Source: JAWAFD01 sp964467175
Lineage (GTDB): Archaea; Micrarchaeota; Micrarchaeia; Anstonellales; J096
Length of the DNA: 10,470 bases
Direction: 5' to 3'
Assembly (NCBI GenBank): GCA_964467175.1
Contig: CAYXNY010000029.1
Location: 1-10,470, forward strand
Shown here: piece by piece, positions 5,977-10,470 of the stretch
Numbering within the stretch: position 1 is the stretch's first letter
Layout of the letters: every line of letters starts with the position of its first letter
Notes under the pieces: model-generated
Seen by the model: only the letters and a program-made list of their open reading frames with translations
What the model was told of the DNA's origin: nothing
The model's database searches: none
Program-made: the position numbers and the translations under genes

Positions 5977-6362
5977 AAGTACTCACCTTTTTTGGCGGTC
6001 CTTTCAAAAAGTATTTTTACCTTTGGCGGAGAAAAAAATCCCTCGTAGTCCTCCAGAATTCCTACCACCTCCCTCCCATCGTTCAGCTTGACCTTTATCT
6101 CTCCTCCTTTTTTCGCGTTTACAAGAGCCCTTCCCATTTTGCCGAAAAACACCGGCATGCTCTCCGAGACCACAACAACCTCGTCCCCCTTGTTCACCCC
6201 CCTAATTATTGGGTAGAGGAATGCAAAGAAGATCGTGATTGCTGTTGCTCCTGCAAAAAGCTTCACAAGGTCCATAATCCCTGCGTTGGGGATAAGCGCG
6301 AATGTAAGAAGGGAAAGCGCAACAAGAAGCGCGTATATTTTTACTATGCTGAGTATTTTCAT
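5973..6362 (-). CDS. Two-helix membrane protein with a small C-terminal beta (Sm/SH3-like?) domain
   Basis: I do not recognise a named family. The 129-residue protein has two hydrophobic helices (about 5-24 and 32-55) followed by a soluble domain of about 70 residues rich in beta strands: GDEVVVVSESM (59-69), GEIKVKLNDGREVVGILEDYEG (87-108, given by position) and PKVKILFER (112-120). The pattern hydrophobic-x-hydrophobic-x-L-x-DGR-x-x-x-G-x-L resembles the Sm1 motif of Lsm proteins, but the usual Met-Asn that follows is missing. NfeD-like OB domains, which partner membrane proteases, are another possibility. Start ATG 6362 has GGGTGA (6367-6372) four bases upstream, within the end of the Cdc48 gene. 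The stop overlaps the M50 start by four bases, which makes tight co-expression and a partnership with the protease likely. Confidence 0.82.
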   Translation of the reverse strand: MKILSIVKIYALLVALSLLTFALIPNAGIMDLVKLFAGATAITIFFAFLYPIIRGVNKGDEVVVVSESMPVFFGKMGRALVNAKKGGEIKVKLNDGREVVGILEDYEGFFSPPKVKILFERTAKKGEYF

Positions 6363-6366
6363 TTTT

Positions 6367-8511
6367 TCACCCGTACATCGCTCCCTCGACCTTGAATTTT
6401 TCTATCCTTTTTTTCTCATCGATCCCCGCGGACGCCCTTATCCCTCTCATCGCTTCCATGAACATTTTCATGGAAACAGTTTTCGAGCCGGTTCTTATGG
6501 CTATCATTCCTGCTTCTCGCACCACGTTTTCTATGTCCGCACCTGTGTACCCATCTGTAATTTTTGAAAGTTCCTCCAAATCAACGCTCCTATCCAGCGG
6601 CATCTTTCTTGTGTGCACCCTGAGTATCTCCAGCCTCGTTCTCTGGTCTGGCACCGGAAGCTCTATAAGCTTGTCAAACCTTCCTGCCCTCAAAAGCGCA
6701 ACATCCAGAATGTCAGGCCTGTTCGTTGCTGCAATTACAACAACCCCTCTCAACCCTCTTAGTCCGTCCAGTTCTGTAAGCAGGGTGTCCACAACCCTCT
6801 CCACCACCATAGTTGATTCGCCCAGCCCTCTTTTGGGCGCAATTGCATCTATTTCATCTATGAAAATTATGCACGGCGCGGCCTGCCTTGCCTTTCTGAA
6901 AATCTCCCTTATTGTTTTTTCGCTTTCGCCCACCCACTTGCTCAAAACCTCGGGCCCATGGATTGCGATGAAGTTTGCTCTGCTTTCAGTGGCAACCGCT
7001 TTTGCGAGAAGGGTTTTTCCGGTTCCCGGTGGGCCGAAGATGAGGATTCCTTTAACCGGCCTTATGCCCATCTTCTCAAACACCTGTGGGTTTTTCAGAG
7101 GAAGCTCGACCGCTTCATTTATTTCCGCCTTTATTTTCTCAAGCCCGCCTATATCCTCCCATTTCACATTCGGCCTTTCAACAAAAACCTCCCTGAGCGC
7201 GGACGGCTGGATCTCCCTGAGCGCATTGAAGAAATCCTCCCTCGTAACCCTTATCTTTTCCAGTTTTTCCGCCGGAATGAACTCCTCTTCTATGTTCAGG
7301 TCCGGAAGAATCCTTCTGAGGGTCTTTATCGCCGCCTCTTTCACAAGCGAAGATATGTCTGCTCCTGTATACCCGTATGTTATATCCGCGATCTCATCCG
7401 GATTAACATCCTCTGAAAGAGGCATGTTGCGGATGTGTATCTTGAGTATCTCGCTCCTTCCATCCCTGTCCGGAACCCCTATTTCTATCTCCCGGTCAAA
7501 CCTTCCGGGCCTTCTTAGGGCGGGGTCTATGCTCTCTGGCCTGTTCGTTGCGGCGACAACAATCACCTGCCCCCTTCCCTTCAACCCGTCCATAAGGGTT
7601 AGGAGCTGGCTCACCATCCTCCTCTCAACCTCGCCGGTTACCTCGGCCCTTTTAGGGGCGATCGCATCTATCTCATCTATGAAAATTATGCTTGGCGCGC
7701 TCTGCCCCGCCTCCTCAAATATCTTCCTCAACCTCTGCTCGCTCTCACCGACATATTTGCTCACAACCTCAGGCCCGCCTATGTAAAAAAACGAGGCGTC
7801 GCTTTCGTTCGCAACCGCCTTTGCAAGAAGGGTTTTTCCTGTTCCCGGAGGCCCATAGAGAAGAACCCCTCTCGGAGGGTCTATTCCCAACCTCTCAAAA
7901 AGCTCCGGGTGCCTGAGCGGAAGCTCAACCATCTCCCTTATTTTTGTAATCGCATCCTTCAACCCGCCGACATCATCATAGGTGACAGTTGGAACGTTCT
8001 CCAGTTCCTTTACAATCTCCGGCTTTATGGAAAGCTTTGTCCACTCGGTAACCATCACAGGTCCGGATGGGCTTGTCTGGACAACAACGAGCGGAATGGC
8101 TGTTCCAAAAACCCCGACCGGAAGGATGTTTCCTTTTATTATCGGCTTCCCCACAAGCCTCCGGTGGACATACTGGTCAAAGCCCGGGGTGTAGCGTATG
8201 GGCTCGCGCGGGGCGAGAACAACCTTGGACGCCTCTTTTGTTTCTGATTTTGCAACCTTTATCCTGTCGCCCAGCCCTACCCCTACATTCTGCCTGAGAA
8301 TGCCGTCCATTCTTATTATCCCCAGCCCCTCGTCCTCGGCATGGGCCGGCCATACTATTGCGGGCGATTGTTTTTTTCCGGTCAAGAGTATTACATCGCC
8401 TGCGCTCACTCCCAGAGCATTCCTTGCCTTTGAATCTATTCTGGCGATACCCCTCCCTATATCGTTCTGCAGAGCCTCTGAGACTTTTAATACTACTTCT
8501 TCTTTCTTCAT
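6367..8511 (-). CDS. cdc48: Cdc48/VAT/p97-family AAA+ ATPase (two AAA rings)
   Basis: This 714-residue unfoldase is near full length for archaeal Cdc48. The N domain (about 1-165) has the double-psi barrel signature DIGRGIARIDSKARNALG and EGLGIIRMDGILRQNVGV. D1 has Walker A GPPGTGKT (220-227), pore loop KYVGESE (252-258), Walker B IIFIDEID (275-282), sensor Asn323 and Arg fingers in RRPGRFDR (333-340). D2 has GPPGTGKT (493-500), pore loop KWVGESE (525-531), IIFIDEID (548-555), Asn597 and LLRAGRFDK (606-614), with Ala in place of the usual Pro. The C-terminus is EGAMYG, which fits the HbYX motif; p97 ends in LYG. Archaeal Cdc48 can feed unfolded proteins to the 20S proteasome. Start ATG 8511 has GGTGG (8516-8520) four bases upstream. 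It lies 15 bases after the OB-fold gene and 4 before the membrane gene. Confidence 0.97.
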   Translation of the reverse strand: MKKEEVVLKVSEALQNDIGRGIARIDSKARNALGVSAGDVILLTGKKQSPAIVWPAHAEDEGLGIIRMDGILRQNVGVGLGDRIKVAKSETKEASKVVLAPREPIRYTPGFDQYVHRRLVGKPIIKGNILPVGVFGTAIPLVVVQTSPSGPVMVTEWTKLSIKPEIVKELENVPTVTYDDVGGLKDAITKIREMVELPLRHPELFERLGIDPPRGVLLYGPPGTGKTLLAKAVANESDASFFYIGGPEVVSKYVGESEQRLRKIFEEAGQSAPSIIFIDEIDAIAPKRAEVTGEVERRMVSQLLTLMDGLKGRGQVIVVAATNRPESIDPALRRPGRFDREIEIGVPDRDGRSEILKIHIRNMPLSEDVNPDEIADITYGYTGADISSLVKEAAIKTLRRILPDLNIEEEFIPAEKLEKIRVTREDFFNALREIQPSALREVFVERPNVKWEDIGGLEKIKAEINEAVELPLKNPQVFEKMGIRPVKGILIFGPPGTGKTLLAKAVATESRANFIAIHGPEVLSKWVGESEKTIREIFRKARQAAPCIIFIDEIDAIAPKRGLGESTMVVERVVDTLLTELDGLRGLRGVVVIAATNRPDILDVALLRAGRFDKLIELPVPDQRTRLEILRVHTRKMPLDRSVDLEELSKITDGYTGADIENVVREAGMIAIRTGSKTVSMKMFMEAMRGIRASAGIDEKKRIEKFKVEGAMYG

Positions 8512-8526
8512 AAAACCACCGGCCGA

Positions 8527-9423
8527 CTAAGGTATTATTGCCTCTTTTCCAATAATATATTCTTTCTTAAGGTTTAAAATTGTTTCTAATTCTATGTCGC
8601 CGGATACATCAGCTTCCAAAAACCCGAGCGCTTCCTTTCTCTCCAGGATTCTCCTTCCGTTATCCCTGAAAACAACAACCAGCTTTCCGTTCTCAACAAA
8701 CATGTCCTCAACCACTCCTTTCGCAACTTTTCTTTTCACGAGCAGGCGCGTTTTTGAATTTATCCACACCGCATCGTTTTTGTAGCTCGCGTTTTGTATC
8801 AGCACTTCCTCCCCTGCCTTTATTTGTTCTCCCCTGTCTATCCCCTCAACCAGTATGCATTTTACTTTTTTCTCGCCGTCGGTTATGTAGAAGACAAAAA
8901 ACCCCCCTCTTTTTGTCTGCACCTTTCCCTCAACAGAATCCACAACCTCTTTGAGCGAAACCTTTCCTTCTTCTAAAAGGGCTAGAGGAGTGAGCTTCGC
9001 CTCTTCAACAACATTCAGCTCGGCGCCGTAGGAAAGCGAAAGCCCGTTTTTTTCATACGCATACTTTACCTCAACAAGGTCGCCGATTTTTATTTTCTTA
9101 AGCATATTTATCTGGTCGTTCCATAGCTTGAGCTTTATTTCGCCGGTTTCATCCTTCAAAACAACTGCGCGCATTCTCTTTTCATCGAAGGTTCTTGTGG
9201 GCTCCATTTCCTTAACATGCGCTCTCAGCCAGACCTTTTTCGCTCCGGGTTTTATCTCGCTTATTTTCTTCGGCTCGTCCTTTATCAGCCCGTTTTCCTT
9301 AGCAAGCAATTTTATCGCAACCTCGCGCGTAAGCAGGCCTTCGTATTTTGCTATCGTTTCGCTGATTTTTTCCTCAAAAGAATCTCCGTAGATCTCTTTG
9401 AGCTTCGCTTCAATTTCACTCAT
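8527..9423 (-). CDS. RPA-like single-stranded DNA-binding protein (OB folds)
   Basis: The 298-residue protein resembles archaeal replication protein A. An N-terminal helical region (1-50) carries KYEGLLTREVAIKLLAKENG, the segment that usually precedes the first OB fold in archaeal RPA. OB1 spans about 55-140 (KKVWLRAHVKEMEPTRTF, AVVLKDETGEIKLKLWND, IKIGDLVEVKYAY, LSLSYGAELNVVEE). A second OB-like unit spans about 155-232 (VEGKVQT, FVFYITDGEKKVKCILVEG, IKAGEEVLIQNASYKND, INSKTRLLVKR). The last 65 residues are an alpha/beta extension without an obvious motif. No four-cysteine zinc finger, found in some archaeal RPAs, is present; the only Cys is at 189. The expected role is protection of ssDNA in replication and repair. 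Start ATG 9423 overlaps the preceding gene by 8 nt with no Shine-Dalgarno, suggesting translational coupling. DNA binding is inferred from the family. Confidence 0.85.
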   Translation of the reverse strand: MSEIEAKLKEIYGDSFEEKISETIAKYEGLLTREVAIKLLAKENGLIKDEPKKISEIKPGAKKVWLRAHVKEMEPTRTFDEKRMRAVVLKDETGEIKLKLWNDQINMLKKIKIGDLVEVKYAYEKNGLSLSYGAELNVVEEAKLTPLALLEEGKVSLKEVVDSVEGKVQTKRGGFFVFYITDGEKKVKCILVEGIDRGEQIKAGEEVLIQNASYKNDAVWINSKTRLLVKRKVAKGVVEDMFVENGKLVVVFRDNGRRILERKEALGFLEADVSGDIELETILNLKKEYIIGKEAIIP

Positions 9424-10470
9424 GGGAAGTGTTTGGCTCTGTTGTTTTTAAATATCTTTCTTCCGCTGCCATCTGCATTCTGCTTTTTTTCTCCAAACCA
9501 ATAGACCATTCATCGTAAATCCTTTTGTCTGGGTCTATAGGGCTGTTCATTCCTCCTATGTGCACTTCCTGATGGTTGTGGGCAGCAAACGGCGCAAGCC
9601 CCTTTGCATTTCCAGTTTCTCCATTTGCTCCTACAACCGTTCCGGCAGTTATGAACTGGCCGGTTTTTACGGCTACGCTGTCAAGGTGGGCCATCATATA
9701 ATAATAACCGTCTACGCCCTTAATCCACACTCTTTTTCCGGCTTTTTTTCCGCCCCATCCGGCCGCAACAACGACCCCATCAACAGGCGAGTAGACCGGT
9801 GCGCCAAAAGGCGCGTAAAGGTCTGTTCCTTCATGCCTTCTCGCCCCTCCTTCCCTCTGAGCTCCGTAATCATGGGCATCTCCAACCCAGCAGCCCAGGT
9901 CCTCGTCCCAGCGCCTGTCGCAGTTGTAATCTGTAGGAAACACGAGCGGCTTCATTCTAATGTTGTATTCCTCTGGGTTCAGGTTCAGCTGTTCGCATAT
10001 TTTCTCCTTCGCAAATTCGTTTGCCTCTCTGGTGCTCAGCACCCTGTCAAACTCGCTTTTTATTTCCTCCAAACTTAGCTTCACTATCCTCAGCCCATTC
10101 TTTGCATCGTGGTAGGCTATAAGATATCCGCTTCCGTCGGGATTATCGGAGAGAACATACGCGCTTCCTATGTGGTTCAGCAGAATGTCGCCGACATCTA
10201 TGCTTGGTTTTTCGCCCAACGGCTTTCCGATGTTTGCTGTTGGAAAGGTCCACGCTGTGTTATCACCGAATAAAAGAATGTTCACCCATTTGTTCGCTCC
10301 AACATTCTGTGAATAGTACTTCTCAACGAGCATCCCCCGGGCATATTCAAAAGAATCCATTCCTTTTGTAACCGCTATCGCGCCCATAGCTTCCACATAC
10401 ATCTCTTTTGTCTGTTCGTCCATCCCCACCCTTGGCTTCGGCTTTTGCTTTGGGGGTTCTGTTTTTTTCA
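9416..10470 (-). CDS. M23-family (LytM/lysostaphin-type) metallopeptidase domain protein, 5' end at or beyond the right edge
   Basis: The frame stays open to the right edge: ahead of GTG 10429 it reads KKTEPPKQKPKPR, a Pro/Lys-rich linker, and the codon spanning the edge ends in TG, so it could itself be a start. ATG 10423 with AGGGTG just upstream is another option. Counting from GTG 10429 (337 residues), about 1-165 is a domain I do not recognise, containing ILLFGDNTAWTFPTANIG. The M23 domain follows: RRHEGTDLYAPFGAPVYSPVDG with zinc ligands His199 and Asp203, MMAHLDS with His248, GQFITAGTVVGANGETG, and AAHNHQEVHIG with the HxH pair His284/His286, where HLH is more common. Cys170 and Cys180 could form a disulfide. 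M23 enzymes normally cut peptide cross-bridges of murein, which archaea lack. No signal peptide is visible, but the true N-terminus may be missing. Confidence 0.87.
   Translation of the reverse strand, partial: KKTEPPKQKPKPRVGMDEQTKEMYVEAMGAIAVTKGMDSFEYARGMLVEKYYSQNVGANKWVNILLFGDNTAWTFPTANIGKPLGEKPSIDVGDILLNHIGSAYVLSDNPDGSGYLIAYHDAKNGLRIVKLSLEEIKSEFDRVLSTREANEFAKEKICEQLNLNPEEYNIRMKPLVFPTDYNCDRRWDEDLGCWVGDAHDYGAQREGGARRHEGTDLYAPFGAPVYSPVDGVVVAAGWGGKKAGKRVWIKGVDGYYYMMAHLDSVAVKTGQFITAGTVVGANGETGNAKGLAPFAAHNHQEVHIGGMNSPIDPDKRIYDEWSIGLEKKSRMQMAAEERYLKTTEPNTSHE

Noticed and set aside
6392..7786. Long plus-strand open frame (464 codons) opposite cdc48
   Set aside because: It is antisense to the conserved Cdc48 D1/D2 region; its product is a Ser/Leu/Pro-rich string without motifs or a Shine-Dalgarno, as expected from the complement of a biased coding sequence.
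9550..9590. HNH nuclease suggested by the HNHQEVH string in the right-edge protein
   Set aside because: The string is the HxH zinc motif of an M23 peptidase, with the rest of that domain (RRHEGTD, AHL, GETG) in order before it; HNH-nuclease context is absent.
1..10470. tRNA, rRNA, CRISPR array, insertion sequence or integration site
   Set aside because: No spaced repeats, terminal inverted repeats, transposase or integrase motifs were seen, and intergenic space is too short for most RNA genes.
4843..10470. New defence or secretion system formed by the minus-strand operon
   Set aside because: Cdc48, Bud32 and the RPA-like protein are housekeeping families in archaea; without effector, nuclease or toxin motifs the combination does not support a defence call.

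Overview
The window reads as chromosomal DNA of an archaeon, densely packed with almost no intergenic space. Archaeal markers are a group II geranylgeranylglyceryl phosphate synthase (archaeal ether lipids), a Cdc48/VAT two-ring AAA+ ATPase, a stand-alone Bud32 kinase, an RPA-like OB-fold protein and a very short ribosomal protein L41e. Small gaps, overlapping genes and an M23 peptidase would fit a small-genome (DPANN-type) archaeon, but that placement is inference. No rRNA, tRNA, CRISPR array or insertion sequence was seen, and no gene-free stretch exceeds about 100 bases.

Layout. Plus strand: the C-terminal part of a single-ring AAA ATPase running in from the left edge (1-750), a short terminator/promoter gap, an extended-SDR NAD-dependent epimerase/dehydrogenase (852-1730) and the lipid enzyme GGGPS (1753-2517). 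The GGGPS gene overlaps tail-to-tail by 38 bases with a minus-strand gene for a 567-residue protein I do not recognise (2480-4183). Upstream of that on the minus strand is a YjbQ/UPF0047 protein (4230-4646). YjbQ is divergent from a 37-codon L41e gene (4707-4820, plus) that starts with TTG.

Minus strand from the right edge to 4843 is a tightly spaced six-gene run, probably one operon: M23 peptidase-domain protein (9416 to edge), RPA-like OB protein (8527-9423), Cdc48 (6367-8511), a two-helix membrane protein with a small beta domain (5973-6362), a site-2-protease-type M50 membrane metalloprotease (5404-5976) and Bud32 (4843-5394). Junctions are an 8-nt overlap, 15 nt, 4 nt, a 4-nt overlap and 9 nt. 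Five minus-strand starts (the unknown gene, Cdc48, the two-helix protein, M50, Bud32) and L41e have a GGTG-core Shine-Dalgarno 4-6 nt ahead. The epimerase instead has a TATA-like box about 24 nt before its ATG and looks leaderless.

The strongest functional thread is protein turnover. Both AAA ATPases end in the same tripeptide Met-Tyr-Gly, which fits the HbYX motif used to dock on the 20S proteasome, and Cdc48 sits directly upstream of a membrane protein plus intramembrane protease pair. The other genes are housekeeping (lipid synthesis, ribosome, tRNA modification via KEOPS, DNA binding). I did not see a clear defence or mobile system. The least explained items are the 567-residue orphan, the membrane-anchored beta-domain protein and the M23 peptidase protein.
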